A stretch of 64,000 nt of DNA from an uncultured Lachnospiraceae bacterium (GTDB lineage Bacteria; Bacillota; Clostridia; Lachnospirales; Lachnospiraceae): contig CAJUGD010000006.1 in NCBI GenBank assembly GCA_910586205.1, forward strand, positions 1-64,000. The letters run 5' to 3'. Position 1 is the first letter of the stretch, and every line of letters begins with the position of its first letter. Of the stretch, positions 43,724-55,000 are shown one piece after another. The position numbers were made by a program, and so were the translations under genes. Below the pieces are notes generated by a model. That model saw only the letters and a program-made list of their open reading frames with translations, searched no databases and was not told the DNA's origin.

Positions 43724-45061
43724 TCAGAACTTGTACAAATACTCCTCTACTTCCCAGTCCGTTACCTCGGCCCGGAACTTTTTCCACTCCGCATTTTTCG
43801 CCTCAAAATACTTATAAAAGATATGATCTCCCAAAAGCTCTCTCACAAAATTGCTGCCTGCATAAAGCTCCAGCGCCTCCCCCAAAGTCTCGGGCAGCCA
43901 CTGTATTCCCCGCTGTCTCCGTTCTTCTTCTGTCATGGTGTAAATATTATCATCCACACTAACAGGCGGTTCCATCTGATTTCGGATTCCGTCCAGTCCT
44001 GCCCCAAGACATGCAGCCAATGCCAGATATGGGTTTACGGCTGAATCCGGACAGCGCAGCTCGATCCGGGTATTGCTCCCTCTGGAAGATGGAATCCGTA
44101 TCAAAGGACTCCGGTTAGATGCTGCTGACCATGCAATGTAAATAGGTGCATCATATCCCGGCACAAGACGTTTATAGGAATTGACCAGAGGATTGGTCAG
44201 CACGGTAATCTCTTTTATGTGATTTAGGATCCCTGCCATAAATTGGTAGGCCACACGGCTAAGTCCCAAAGGATCCGCCTCATCCACAAACACATTTCTG
44301 TTGTCCTTGTCTGCTAAAGACATGTTGATGTGCATTCCTGAGCCATTGACTCCGGCCTTTGGCTTAGGCATAAAAGTAGCATGAAGCCCATGACGCCTTG
44401 CAATGGTCTTCACAGCCATCTTAAAAGTCATAATATTGTCCGCAGTACTTAAGGCATCTGCGTATTGTAAATCGATCTCATGCTGAGCCGGCGCAATCTC
44501 ATGATGAGACGCATCTATGACAAACCCCATTTCCTCCAGATTCAGCACAATATCCCGACGCACATTTTCAGCCATATCAATAGGGCTTACATCAAAATAT
44601 CCTGCCATCTCATGTGTTTTTGTGGTAGGCTTGCCCTCCTCATCCGTCTGAAACAGGAAAAACTCACACTCCGGCCCTACCAGAAAAGTATACCCCATAT
44701 CCTCTGCCTGTTTCAATATCTTTTTCAAGACAAAACGCGGATCCCCCTCAAAGGGTTCTCCCCCCGGACGGTATACATCACACACCAGACGCGCTACCTT
44801 CCCCTGCTGAGGCCGCCATGGAAAAATCTCAAAGGTATCCAGATCCGGGTGAAGAAACATGTCTGACTCCTCGACGCGCACAAATCCCTCGATAGCAGAG
44901 CCATCAAACATACATTGATTGTCCAGCGCTTTTTTTAACTGGCTGGAGGTAATAGCCACATTTTTCAGCATTCCGAATATATCTGTAAACTGAAGGCGGA
45001 TAAACTCCACATCATCCTCCTCCACCAGACGCAGAATGTCTTTTTTACTGTATCTGCTCAT
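43724..45061 (-). CDS. glnA: Glutamine synthetase, type I
   Basis: A 445-residue enzyme that makes glutamine from glutamate, ammonia and ATP. The start at 45061 has AAAAAGGAGA 7 bases upstream. Signatures include [45 protein letters not shown], the ATP site [17 protein letters not shown], and [17 protein letters not shown] with [18 protein letters not shown]. There is no adenylylation loop of the type I-beta enzymes, so it is the short Gram-positive form. Its leader contains two terminator-like hairpins and the next gene is an ANTAR protein, which points to RNA-level control. Confidence 0.97.
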   Translation of the reverse strand: MSRYSKKDILRLVEEDDVEFIRLQFTDIFGMLKNVAITSSQLKKALDNQCMFDGSAIEGFVRVEESDMFLHPDLDTFEIFPWRPQQGKVARLVCDVYRPGGEPFEGDPRFVLKKILKQAEDMGYTFLVGPECEFFLFQTDEEGKPTTKTHEMAGYFDVSPIDMAENVRRDIVLNLEEMGFVIDASHHEIAPAQHEIDLQYADALSTADNIMTFKMAVKTIARRHGLHATFMPKPKAGVNGSGMHINMSLADKDNRNVFVDEADPLGLSRVAYQFMAGILNHIKEITVLTNPLVNSYKRLVPGYDAPIYIAWSAASNRSPLIRIPSSRGSNTRIELRCPDSAVNPYLALAACLGAGLDGIRNQMEPPVSVDDNIYTMTEEERRQRGIQWLPETLGEALELYAGSNFVRELLGDHIFYKYFEAKNAEWKKFRAEVTDWEVEEYLYKF

Positions 45062-45108
45062 TCTTCTTCTCCTTTTTCCTCGACTTTCCAAAAAATGAAT
45101 CCATTCCT

Positions 45109-45189
45109 AAAAACCGCTGTTCTCAAAACAGCAAAAAACGAGAGCGGCAAAAAATCATAGCAAAATGATCTTTATGCAACACCCTCGTT
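45109..45189 (-). promoter_or_regulatory. glnA leader with two terminator-like hairpins
   Basis: In the transcript, hairpin 1 pairs AACGAG (45189-45184) with CTCGTT (45142-45137) and runs into six U residues. Hairpin 2 pairs GCTGTT (45132-45127) with AACAGC (45121-45116) and is followed by GGUUUUU. A third pairing, CCGCT with AGCGG, spans both and would exclude them. No hexaloop of the textbook ANTAR type (A first, G fourth) was found by eye. Confidence 0.55.
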
Positions 45190-45199
45190 CCACGTTTTG

Positions 45200-45228
45200 A
45201 TAATAACAGTTTACAAAGAATTTGTCAA
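45200..45228 (-). promoter_or_regulatory. glnA promoter
   Basis: TTGACA (45223-45228), 17 bases, TATTAT (45200-45205) on the minus strand. The -35 box overlaps the last codons of the upstream P-type ATPase gene. The transcript should start near 45194. Confidence 0.8.
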
Positions 45229-47099
45229 TGGGCTGATTTCCCTTTGTATAAAAGCGCCCGCATAGCATTTAAAATTGCCAGCACAGAAACCCCCACATCT
45301 CCAAACACAGCCGCCCACATAGACGCATATCCCAATGCCACCAGCACCAGAACCAATACCTTTACGCCAATGGCAAAGACAATATTCTGACGGACAATGC
45401 CCATAGTCTTTTTTCCGATCTGTATGGCATCCACAATCTTTGAAGGCTCGTCATCCATAATCACTACGTCTGCAGCTTCCACCGCTGCGTCCGATCCGAT
45501 TCCTCCCATGGCAATTCCAATATCCGCACGGGCCAGCACCGGCGCGTCATTGATTCCGTCCCCCACAAAGGCCAGAGTTTTCCCAAAGGGCTTTTGCGTC
45601 AGCAGTTGTTCTACCTTTTCCACCTTGCCTCCGGGAAGCAGGTTTCCATACACCTGGTCAATACCAAGTTTTTCTGCCACTGCCTTTCCCACATCCTCCT
45701 TATCCCCGGTCAGCATGACCAGGCTTTGGACGCCCTGGCTGCGAAGTCCCTTTAATGCTTCCGGAACATCTGAGCGGATGGTATCTGAAATCACAATTAC
45801 CCCCAAATATCCCCGTTCGTCCGCCAGATACAAAGCAGTGCCGAAAATCTCTGACGGCGTATCAATGACAATCTGCTGCTGTTCCATCAGTTTCTGGTTT
45901 CCGATATACAGCTCATGCCAGCCGCCGTCTGCCTGAATCTGCGCATGAATCCCATGTCCGGGAATCTCCTCCACTGCTCTAATTCTTTCCGGATCCACTG
46001 GTTTTCCATAAGCTTCTTTTACGGACAAGGCAATGGGATGATTCGAATGATATTCTCCTAAAGCTGCCAGCTCCAAAAGCCTCTCCCGCTCTCCATGTAC
46101 CGGAGCCACATCACTGACCTGAAATCTGCCGTTGGTCAAAGTTCCGGTCTTGTCAAAAACCACTGTGTCCAAACAGGCTATAGCTTCCAGATAATTACTC
46201 CCCTTTAGCAAAATCCCCTGCTTTGACGCAGCCCCTAACCCGCCAAAAAAGCTTAACGGCACCGAGATCACCAAAGCGCAAGGACAGGACACTACCAAAA
46301 AGCTGCATGCCCGGTACACCCAGACTCCCCAGCCGTCTCCTAAAACTACCGGGGGAATAATCGCAAGCATCACCGCAAGAATCACCACAATCGGCGTATA
46401 AACCCTGGCAAACCTGGTAATAAAATTCTCTGCCTTTGCCTTTCTGGAGCTTGCATTCTCCACCAGCTCTAAAATCTTTGCCACCGTTGAATCATCAAAT
46501 AGTTTGGTGGTTTTTACCTCTAAAAGACCATTGAGATTAATAGAGCCGCTGACCACATTAGACCCTTCCCCCACCTCAACAGGGACAGATTCCCCTGTCA
46601 GAGCCTTGGCATCCAGGCTGGAATTACCCCGGATCACGATGCCGTCTAAAGGAACCTTCTCCCCCGGACGAATCACAATAGTATCTCCCACATTCACCTC
46701 ATAAGGATCCACCTGCTCCTCAATACCGTCCTTCAAAAGATTGGCATACTCCGGGTTAATGTCCATCAGCTCCTTTATGGATCTGCGAGACTTATTGACC
46801 GCATAATCACTAAACAGTTCTCCTACCTGATAGAACAGCATCACAGCCACCGCTTCCTCCAAAGCCCCCGCCACAATGGCTCCAAAGGTAGCAATGGTCA
46901 TCAGGAAATTCTCATCAAACACCTGCCCCTTTGCAATATTCCTGCATGCTTTCAGCGGAATATCATATCCTGCCAAAAGATATGACAAAATAAAAGGAAT
47001 CCAGGCCAATGCACTGCTTTTCTCCAGAACAACAGCAGCAGCAAAAAACACTGCGCTGGCTGCCAGACGGAAGACCATCTTTTTCTGTTTCTTTGTCAT
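45225..47099 (-). CDS. cadA: Heavy-metal P1B-type ATPase (Zn/Cd/Pb efflux type)
   Basis: A 624-residue membrane pump that exports divalent soft metals with ATP. The start at 47099 has CAGGAGG 6 bases upstream. The metal-site helix is FLVVSCPCALVISVPLSFFG with the CPC motif, the phosphorylation site is VFDKTGTLTNG, and the hinge is VGDGINDAPVLARADIGIAM. No metal-binding domain is fused to its N-terminus; a separate HMA protein is encoded just upstream. CPC plus an ArsR/SmtB regulator suggests Zn, Cd or Pb rather than copper. Confidence 0.93.
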   Translation of the reverse strand: MTKKQKKMVFRLAASAVFFAAAVVLEKSSALAWIPFILSYLLAGYDIPLKACRNIAKGQVFDENFLMTIATFGAIVAGALEEAVAVMLFYQVGELFSDYAVNKSRRSIKELMDINPEYANLLKDGIEEQVDPYEVNVGDTIVIRPGEKVPLDGIVIRGNSSLDAKALTGESVPVEVGEGSNVVSGSINLNGLLEVKTTKLFDDSTVAKILELVENASSRKAKAENFITRFARVYTPIVVILAVMLAIIPPVVLGDGWGVWVYRACSFLVVSCPCALVISVPLSFFGGLGAASKQGILLKGSNYLEAIACLDTVVFDKTGTLTNGRFQVSDVAPVHGERERLLELAALGEYHSNHPIALSVKEAYGKPVDPERIRAVEEIPGHGIHAQIQADGGWHELYIGNQKLMEQQQIVIDTPSEIFGTALYLADERGYLGVIVISDTIRSDVPEALKGLRSQGVQSLVMLTGDKEDVGKAVAEKLGIDQVYGNLLPGGKVEKVEQLLTQKPFGKTLAFVGDGINDAPVLARADIGIAMGGIGSDAAVEAADVVIMDDEPSKIVDAIQIGKKTMGIVRQNIVFAIGVKVLVLVLVALGYASMWAAVFGDVGVSVLAILNAMRALLYKGKSAH

Positions 47100-47158
47100 A
47101 ACTGCCTCCTGTATTTGTTGCCGACTGCTGATTTGCAGCAGGCAGCAATCCATCCTGC

Positions 47159-47383
47159 CTACCGCAATACCTTAAACTCTGCCTCCGGCTCAATCTTATG
47201 GGTAATCTTCCTGGCTGCTTCCACTACAGTGTCCTCCATCCCCTCCTTGGCCTCAATCGTCAGCCGCTGGGTCATAAAGCTTAAAGACGCCTCCTTAACA
47301 CCAGGAATCTTTTTCACACCTTCCTCAATCTTGGCTGCACAGTTGGCACAGCATAATCCTTCTAATTTAATAATCTTCTTCAT
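47159..47383 (-). CDS. Free-standing heavy-metal-associated (HMA) domain protein
   Basis: A 74-residue ferredoxin-fold metal carrier. The binding loop is LEGLCCANCAAKIEEG, with CxxC, and KIPGVKEASLSF is the usual second strand. It probably hands metal ions to the downstream ATPase, which lacks its own HMA domain. The gene starts 14 bases after the ArsR gene behind GAGGAGA. Confidence 0.93.
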   Translation of the reverse strand: MKKIIKLEGLCCANCAAKIEEGVKKIPGVKEASLSFMTQRLTIEAKEGMEDTVVEAARKITHKIEPEAEFKVLR

Positions 47384-47397
47384 GTTCTTATTCTCCT

Positions 47398-47784
47398 CTA
47401 CTCGTTAATATGTTCCATTCCCTGGTCTAATATGGTCTGAATATGTGAATCTGCAAGACTATAGAATACAGTCTTTCCTTCTCTGCGGAAGGAAACCAGA
47501 CGCATCTGCTTCAGCACCCGCAGCTGATGAGAGATGGCTGACTGCCCCATCTGCAGCAGTGTGGCAATATCGCACACACACATTTCGGACTGGCTTAATA
47601 CATACAAGATTTTGATTCTGGTAGAATCTCCGAATACCTTGAAAAATTCTGATAAGTCCAATAACTGCTGCTCATCCGGCATTACCTTTTCCACCCGATC
47701 CACAATCTGTTCATGAACATGCATAAATTCACATGTTCCCTCCTCTATCTCCTGACGAATCCTTTCCCTCTCGTCTTTTGTCAT
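47398..47784 (-). CDS. ArsR/SmtB family metal-sensing repressor
   Basis: A 128-residue winged-helix repressor. The DNA-binding helix region is CDIATLLQMGQSAISHQLRV. A Cys-containing MCVCD segment sits just before it, as in CadC/ArsR metal sites, and the C-terminal helix DSHIQTILDQGMEH carries the Asp/His set typical of zinc (alpha-5) sites. It heads the operon repressor, HMA protein, ATPase. A palindromic operator overlaps its promoter, so autoregulation with release by Zn, Cd or Pb is expected. Confidence 0.92.
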   Translation of the reverse strand: MTKDERERIRQEIEEGTCEFMHVHEQIVDRVEKVMPDEQQLLDLSEFFKVFGDSTRIKILYVLSQSEMCVCDIATLLQMGQSAISHQLRVLKQMRLVSFRREGKTVFYSLADSHIQTILDQGMEHINE

Positions 47785-47895
47785 GGCTTCCCTCCCTGTC
47801 TTTTATTCAGGAGCGCTTCTGGTATATTTTCTTCATTTGGCAGTAAGCGCACCGCTAAATCCAAAAATTCCTGATATTCTCCTGCTTTTTAATTC

Positions 47896-47955
47896 AATTG
47901 TTCATATGAACAATTATTCATATGTATATAATATCACTTTTTCCTCATTTGTCAA
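47896..47955 (-). promoter_or_regulatory. Metal-operon promoter and ArsR-type operator
   Basis: On the minus strand TTGACA (47950-47955), 16 bases, TATTAT (47928-47933). Just downstream lie two overlapping palindromes: aattgttcatatgaacaatt (47896-47915, perfect) and CATATGAA-caatta-TTCATATG (47903-47924). The TGAACA-type half sites match ArsR/SmtB operators. Confidence 0.82.
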
Positions 47956-47995
47956 CATGAAAATACAAGATTTTAGAGCGTGTCTGGACAGTACT

Positions 47996-48023
47996 AGGGC
48001 GCTCTCCGTACAGAGAGCGCCCT
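47996..48023. terminator. Hairpin downstream of uvrA
   Basis: A perfect 11-bp stem agggcgctctc / gagagcgccct with a 6-base loop lies 15 bases past the uvrA stop. No long T-run follows, so it may protect the 3' end as much as terminate. Confidence 0.65.
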
Positions 48024-48038
48024 AAAGAGGACTTCTTA

Positions 48039-50882
48039 TCAATTTCCCATGGACGGCTTTTCCAGCATCTTCTTTACATACTGTCCTGTATAGGAAACCG
48101 GATTCTTTGCCACCTCCTCCGGTGTTCCCTGCGCAATTACCGTGCCGCCTCGATCTCCGCCTTCCGGACCAATGTCAATAATATAATCTGCCGCCTTAAT
48201 CACATCCAGATTATGCTCAATGACAATCACCGTATTTCCCCCGTCTGACAGCCTGCGGAGAATCTCCACCAGCTTATGAACATCAGCAAAGTGAAGTCCT
48301 GTGGTTGGCTCGTCCAGAATATAGATCGTCTTTCCCGTGCTGCGCCTGCTCAATTCTGTGGCCAGCTTTATCCTCTGTGCCTCTCCCCCGGAAAGTTCTG
48401 TGGACGGCTGACCCAGGCGAATATAAGAAAGCCCCACATCATTCAGGGTGGAAATCTTTCGATATATGGAAGGAATGTTCTCAAAAAACCTGGTGGCTTC
48501 TTCTACTGTCATATTCAGCACATCATAAATGCTTTTCCCTTTATACTTCACCTCCAAAGTCTCCCGGTTATACCGCTTCCCTCCGCATACTTCGCAAGGT
48601 ACATACACATCCGGCAGGAAATGCATCTCGATCTTGATGATTCCGTCTCCGCTGCAAGCCTCGCACCGCCCTCCTTTTACATTAAAGCTGAAACGGCCCT
48701 TGCTGTAGCCCCGTGCTTTGGCATCGGCTGTGGATGCAAATAAGTCCCGAATCATGTCAAACACGCCTGTATAGGTGGCTGGATTTGAACGAGGTGTTCT
48801 TCCAATCGGCGACTGATCAATGGCAATCACCTTGTCTAACATCTCCACCCCTTCCAGCTTCTTGAATTTCCCTGGTATGGTTCTGGCCCGATTCAGCTTC
48901 CTTGCCAAAGACTTATAAAGAATCTCATTGACCAGAGAGCTTTTACCGGAACCAGATACCCCGGTCACACAGGTCATCACGCCGAGGGGGAATGACACGT
49001 CAATATTTTTAAGATTATTCTCTGACGCTCCTTTTACGGTGAGATAGCCTGCAGGCGTCCGACGCTCCTTAGGAACAGGGATACAGATCCTCCCGCTTAA
49101 GTAAGCGCCGGTAACAGACTTTTCGCAGCGTATAATATCCTCCACGGTACCTGCTGCCACTACCTCCCCTCCATGCTCCCCCGCACCGGGCCCAATATCC
49201 ACAATATAATCTGCTGCCCGCATGGTATCCTCATCATGCTCCACCACCAGCACAGAATTGCCCAGGTCCCGCAGATGGGTCAAGGTGGCAAGAAGCTTGT
49301 CATTATCCCGCTGATGAAGACCAATGCTGGGCTCATCCAGAATATACGCCACACCCACCAGGCCGGATCCAATCTGGGTAGCCAGCCGGATCCTCTGAGC
49401 CTCCCCGCCTGACAGTGTACCTGTAGCCCGAGACAGGGACAGATACTCCAGCCCTACATTTAAGAGGAAATCCAGACGCGCCTTAATTTCCTTTAAAATC
49501 TGGGCTCCGATAGACTCCTGCATAGGCGTCAGCCGCAGATCCTCTAGAAAGGCGCGAAACGCGGTAATAGACATCACTGTGGACTCATAAATATTCTTAT
49601 CCCCGATTGTCACGGCAAGGGAGCTCTGCTTCAGTCTCTGGCCTTTACACGCCTTACAAGGGGTAATCCTCATAAATGTCTCATATTCTGCCTTAGATGC
49701 CTCCGAAAAAGTCTCTCTGTAACGCCGCTCCACATTCCGCAGAAGCCCCTCAAAGGCCACATCATAAACTCCCTCGCCCCTTTGCCCCCGATAGTGAACT
49801 TTGATTTCCTGTCCCTCTGTTCCATAGATCAGAACGTCATGAACCTTTTTCGGATACTCCTCAAAGGGCGTATCCAGACTAAAATCATACGTCTCTGACA
49901 GAGCCTTTAAAATCGCATGGGTAAAGCTTCCTTTATCCGTACAGGACTGCCAGCCCATAACTGCAATCGCTCCCTGAGAAATACTTAAAGACTTGTCCGG
50001 AATCATCAGCTCCTCATCAAACTCCATCTTATATCCCAGGCCAAAGCAGTCCGGGCAGGCCCCGAAAGGATTGTTAAAGGAAAAGCTTCTGGGTTCCACC
50101 TCCTCAATGCTGATTCCGCAGTCCGGGCAGGCAAAGCTCATGCTGAAATTAATGGGCTCTCCATCCACCACATCCACAATCATCAAACCATCCGACAGTC
50201 CCATCACAGTCTCAATGGAATCTGTCAGCCGCTTCTCAATCCCTTCCTTGACCACCAGCCGATCCACTACAATCTCAATATTATGCTTAATATTCTTTTC
50301 CAGCCGGATCTCCTCAGAGAGCTCATACATGCTCCCGTCAATCCGCACACGGACATAGCCGCTCCGCCGTGCCTGGTCTAAAAGCTTTACATGCTCTCCC
50401 TTTCTTCCCCGCACCACAGGAGCCAGAAGCTGAATCCGGGTCCTTTCCGGCATGGCAAGAATCTGGTCCACCATCTGATCCACGGTCTGCCGCTTAATCT
50501 CTCTCCCGCACTTGGGACAATGGGGAATCCCTATTCTGGCATACAAAAGGCGCATATAATCATATATCTCCGTAACCGTGCCCACTGTGGAACGGGGATT
50601 CCGGTTGGTAGATTTCTGGTCAATGGATATGGCAGGGGAAAGCCCTTCTATATTCTCCACATCCGGCTTCTCCATCTGGCCCAAAAACTGCCGGGCATAA
50701 GAAGACAATGACTCCATATATCGCCGCTGCCCCTCTGCATAAATTGTGTCAAATGCCAGAGAAGACTTTCCTGAACCGCTTAAGCCTGTGAGCACCACCA
50801 GCTCCCCCCGAGGGATATCCAGTGTAATATTCTTTAAGTTATGCTCATTGGCGCCCCGTATTTTGATATACTGCTTTGCCAT
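48039..50882 (-). CDS. uvrA: Excinuclease ABC subunit A
   Basis: A 947-residue DNA-damage sensor of nucleotide excision repair that loads UvrB. It has two ABC modules: Walker [15 protein letters not shown] and [14 protein letters not shown], signatures [18 protein letters not shown] and [18 protein letters not shown], and Walker [12 protein letters not shown] and [11 protein letters not shown]. Zinc modules are [18 protein letters not shown] with CPDCFGLG, and [19 protein letters not shown] with CEVCGGKRY. Length is standard. uvrB is not adjacent. Confidence 0.98.
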   Translation of the reverse strand: MAKQYIKIRGANEHNLKNITLDIPRGELVVLTGLSGSGKSSLAFDTIYAEGQRRYMESLSSYARQFLGQMEKPDVENIEGLSPAISIDQKSTNRNPRSTVGTVTEIYDYMRLLYARIGIPHCPKCGREIKRQTVDQMVDQILAMPERTRIQLLAPVVRGRKGEHVKLLDQARRSGYVRVRIDGSMYELSEEIRLEKNIKHNIEIVVDRLVVKEGIEKRLTDSIETVMGLSDGLMIVDVVDGEPINFSMSFACPDCGISIEEVEPRSFSFNNPFGACPDCFGLGYKMEFDEELMIPDKSLSISQGAIAVMGWQSCTDKGSFTHAILKALSETYDFSLDTPFEEYPKKVHDVLIYGTEGQEIKVHYRGQRGEGVYDVAFEGLLRNVERRYRETFSEASKAEYETFMRITPCKACKGQRLKQSSLAVTIGDKNIYESTVMSITAFRAFLEDLRLTPMQESIGAQILKEIKARLDFLLNVGLEYLSLSRATGTLSGGEAQRIRLATQIGSGLVGVAYILDEPSIGLHQRDNDKLLATLTHLRDLGNSVLVVEHDEDTMRAADYIVDIGPGAGEHGGEVVAAGTVEDIIRCEKSVTGAYLSGRICIPVPKERRTPAGYLTVKGASENNLKNIDVSFPLGVMTCVTGVSGSGKSSLVNEILYKSLARKLNRARTIPGKFKKLEGVEMLDKVIAIDQSPIGRTPRSNPATYTGVFDMIRDLFASTADAKARGYSKGRFSFNVKGGRCEACSGDGIIKIEMHFLPDVYVPCEVCGGKRYNRETLEVKYKGKSIYDVLNMTVEEATRFFENIPSIYRKISTLNDVGLSYIRLGQPSTELSGGEAQRIKLATELSRRSTGKTIYILDEPTTGLHFADVHKLVEILRRLSDGGNTVIVIEHNLDVIKAADYIIDIGPEGGDRGGTVIAQGTPEEVAKNPVSYTGQYVKKMLEKPSMGN

Positions 50883-51017
50883 AATTTAAACCTTTCCTTT
50901 ATCCTTATATTATACCTAAATATAATACTGCATTATATCATATCTCTTTTTATTTTGCAAACATTTGTTCGGTGTTTTGTGAATTTGTTACTGTTCCGGG
51001 TGGCATCGGTTTGATTT

Positions 51018-51896
51018 TTACTCCATAATATATTCCCTCATACAATGCTGCTTCCTGTACCCGGAAGGTGAAACTCCCTTCTGCTTGTGAAAGATACGGC
51101 TGAAATACAGCGGATTTTCATATCCCACAATATGTCCGATCTCTGTCACCGTGTAGGTTGTGGTCTCCAAAAGCCTCTGGGCATTTGTGATGCGGATAGA
51201 AACAATATACTGGAGAGGAGTACTGCCCGTGTACTCTTTAAAATTGCGAATAAACCAGCTTACACTCATACCGCGGGAATTGGCATATTCTTCAATACTT
51301 AAGTCAGTATTATAATTATCATTAAAATATTGTGCCGCCAAGTCCATCTCATTATCCAGATATTCATTTTTTAAAATATGCTCTCTTGTAACCTGGCGGT
51401 GTACAAGAATCAGAAGATAGCGCAGAAGTATAACCAGCATTTCCTGATAACCCGTCTTGCACTGCTGCAGCTCGGATATCATCCGCTTAAATATCCTTTC
51501 ATACTCCAGGGACGTTCCTGTGTAAAAAACACGCATATCATCTTTTATCCCATAGCTTCTTAAAATGTTCTTTACATTGCTGCCTGTGAAATGGACCCAA
51601 TATACCTGGGTCTTGTCTGTCCCATAGTATTCATACTTCTGAAGCTCCTTTGGTCTGTAGACAACCATGTGTCCGGCAGTGACAACCGTATCATTTTCTA
51701 CATGATCAAAATGAAAATGTGCAGCACCGGCACATACATAAAGAATCTGAAAGTCTAATCTTCCCCTTGGACGATAGGTGGGAAGCTTTGGCCGCGTATA
51801 AAGGCGATAAGTACCGCAGCTCCCTACAATCAAGGGCTTTGACTTGTCTTTAAAATCCACAAGAGAATTGTTAAGGTAGGCAAGATTCATATACAT
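51018..51896 (-). CDS. AraC family sugar-responsive regulator
   Basis: A 292-residue regulator. The start at 51896 has GGAGGT 7 bases upstream; a GTG five codons earlier lacks one. The N-terminal cupin (RGRLDFQILYVCAGAAHFHF, GHMVVYRPKELQKYEYYG) binds an inducer. The C-terminus has two helix-turn-helix motifs (LSIEEYANSRGMSVSWFIRN and VTEIGHIVGYENPLYFSRIF). It is divergent from lacZ and the symporter gene, with 148 bases between the starts, so it most likely activates them in response to a beta-galactoside. Confidence 0.9.
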   Translation of the reverse strand: MYMNLAYLNNSLVDFKDKSKPLIVGSCGTYRLYTRPKLPTYRPRGRLDFQILYVCAGAAHFHFDHVENDTVVTAGHMVVYRPKELQKYEYYGTDKTQVYWVHFTGSNVKNILRSYGIKDDMRVFYTGTSLEYERIFKRMISELQQCKTGYQEMLVILLRYLLILVHRQVTREHILKNEYLDNEMDLAAQYFNDNYNTDLSIEEYANSRGMSVSWFIRNFKEYTGSTPLQYIVSIRITNAQRLLETTTYTVTEIGHIVGYENPLYFSRIFHKQKGVSPSGYRKQHCMREYIME

Positions 51897-51989
51897 TGGG
51901 GGTACCTCCACATGGCTTGATTTTTATATTGTATCATTTTATGCATGTTTTGTCCAATCCTGTTTATGGACTTCAGATACAAAAACCCA

Positions 51990-51995
51990 TATAAT
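51990..51995 (+). promoter_or_regulatory. lacZ -10 box with weak -35
   Basis: TATAAT stands 50 bases upstream of lacZ with no good -35 at 16-18 bases. Such a promoter usually needs an activator, which fits the divergent AraC gene. Confidence 0.5.
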
Positions 51996-52044
51996 GGAAC
52001 CATAAAACAAACGGAGAAAATAAAAATTTAAAGGGGGTTTTCAC

Positions 52045-55000
52045 ATGATTGTACCTAGATACTATGAGGATCTATCCATGCTCCACGATGGTATGATGCC
52101 TGCCAGGGCATATTACATCCCTGCATCCACACGAATGGATCATTTATCAGAGCACAGAGAAAAGTCTGACCGCATTCAGTTTTTAAACGGAAACTGGAAA
52201 TTTCGGTATTTTGACAGCATCTATGATGTGACAGAGCATTTTTTTGAGCCAGGATATGACACATCAGATTTCCGTGAACAAAAGGTTCCCGGCCTCTGGC
52301 AGATGAATGGATATGACTCTCATCAGTATACCAATATCCGATATCCGTTTCCCTTTGATCCGCCCTATGTTCCCCAGGATATTCCCTGCGGCGCCTATGT
52401 GCATGAGTTTGATTATCAGGGGAACAGCCAGGCGCCGAATGCCTACTTAAACTTTGAGGGCGTTGATTCTTGTTTTTATGTCTGGATGAACGGAGCTTAT
52501 GTGGGATACAGCCAGGTATCTCATGCAACCAGCGAATTTGACGTCACCCAGGCAGTAAAGGAAGGAAAAAACACGCTGGCAGTCCTTGTCTTAAAATGGT
52601 GCGACGGCAGTTATCTGGAGGATCAGGACAAATTCCGGATGAGCGGGATTTTCAGAGACGTGTATCTTTTAAAACGTCCTAAACAGTGTGTGAATGACTA
52701 TCAAATCACCACAGCCGTTCATGGAAAGGAATGGGAACTTAAGGCAGAGTTTTCTTATACCGGCCAGCCGGTTGACACAGCCATTACTCTTTATGACAAG
52801 CAAAACCGTATCATGGCAGCCGGCAAGGTCATATCAAACCGTATTTCCCTGACAGTAACTTCTCCCGATTTGTGGAGTGCTGAAGCTCCCAATTTATATA
52901 CCCTTGTTATTGACACGGATCAGGAAACCATCACTGATTATGTAGGCTTTCGTACCATTGAGATCAAAGATAAGATCTTGTATTTAAACGGACAAAGCAT
53001 CAAGCTTCACGGGGTAAACCGTCATGATTCAGATCCTGTTACCGGCTTTTCCGTCACCATGGAACAGCTAAAAAAGGATCTTACCATGATGAAACAACAC
53101 AATTTCAATGCGATCCGCTCCAGCCATTATCCCAATGCGCCTTATTTTTATCAGCTCTGTGACCGATATGGGTTCATGGTTATGGATGAGGCAGACATAG
53201 AAGCCCATGGTCCTTATATGATTTATTACAGGGAAGATACAGATGAAAATCGTTTTCAAAGATGGAATGAAAGGATTGCTGATGATCCTGCATGGGAAGA
53301 ATCCATTCTGGACCGGGTGCAGCGCATGATCATACGGGACAAAAACCGTCCCAGTATAATCATGTGGTCGATGGGCAATGAATGTGCTTATGGATGCAAT
53401 TTTGAGAAGGCCCTTGCATGGACCAAAAGATATGACCCGGAACGGATCACACATTATGAAAGTGCAAGATACCGTAATAATGACAAAATCTATGATTATT
53501 CCAATCTGGATCTGTACAGCAGAATGTATCCGGATTTCAGTGAGATTGAAGAATATTTTGAAAAGGACGGGAGCAAGCCGTTTTTGCTCGTGGAATATTG
53601 TCATTCCATGGGTAATGGGCCCGGGGATCTGGAAGACTACTTTAAACTGATACACAGCAATGACAAAATGTGCGGAGGCTTTGTGTGGGAATGGTGCGAT
53701 CACGGCATCTATGTGGAGGAAGCTGAAAACGGGAAGGCAAAGTATTTCTACGGCGGTGATTTTAAAGAGACTATTCATGACGGGAATTTCTGTATGGACG
53801 GCCTGGTCTATCCAAACCGCACCCCTCACACCGGACTGCTGGAATACAAAAATGTACATCGTCCCGCAAGGGTTGTCTCCTATGATGCACAGACAAAAAA
53901 TCTGAAGCTTCACAATTACCTGGATTTTACTGATTTAAATAATTATGCCAAAATCCTCTATGAAGTAACCTGTGACGGCATTTGTGTCCAAAACGGTGAA
54001 ATTCAGGAATATACCCTGCCGCCTCATGAGGACGGCAATGTAAATCTGGATGTAACTATTCCCAAATCCGGAAGATCCTATTTAAAGATTATCTATAAAA
54101 GCCTTCACGAATCACCTATGATTCCCGCTGGGCATATGCTGGGTTTTGACGAAATTTTACTGGAAAACGAAGACGGAAGAAATCAGACAGCCGTAAAATG
54201 GCTCGCCCCAAGGACAGATGACAACGGGAAAATCGATGTGACAGAGACAGACTGTAAGGTGATTTTAAAGGGAAATGAATTCACCTATACATACAGCAAA
54301 AAAACCGGATTATTTGAGACCATAAACTATGTGGGAAGGGAATATCTGAATAAGCCAATGGAGATTAATATCTGGCGCGCTCCCACAGACAATGACATGT
54401 ATCTGAAGCTGGAATGGAAACGGGCATTTTATGATAAGGCCCTGCCAAGAGCCTATGACACGTTTGTGACGCAGACCAAGGACGGTGTGACACTTTTAAG
54501 TACCATGTCACTTTCCGCTCCGTCTGTTTCCCGAATGCTGGATATCAGAGCACTCTGGACTGTGGATCCTAACGGCAGTATTGAAGCAGTATTCGATGTT
54601 ATGAGAAATAAAGAATTTCCGGAGCTTCCCAGGTTTGGCCTGCGTCTCTTTCTTTCAAAAAAGCTTGAGAATATTTCCTATTACGGCTATGGACCTATGG
54701 AAAGCTATCGGGATAAGCACAGAGCAGCCTGTCACGGATTATACCGCAGTACGGTTTATGAATTACATGAAGATTATATCCGTCCTCAGGAAAATGGAAG
54801 TCACTATGACTGTGATTATGTGGAACTCTCCAACGGACAGTTTGGGCTTACGGCAGCCTCAAAAAAACGTTTCTCTTTTAATGCCTCTGTTTACACCCAG
54901 GAGGAGCTGGAGAAAAAGGCCCATCATTTTGAATTAGAAGAAGCAGACAGTGTTGTGCTGTGTGTGGATTATGCTCTCAATGGAATCGGCTCAAACAGCT

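Noticed and set aside
45109..45189. Textbook ANTAR dual-hexaloop target
   Set aside because: The loops found (UUUGCU and a pentaloop) do not have A at position 1 and G at position 4.
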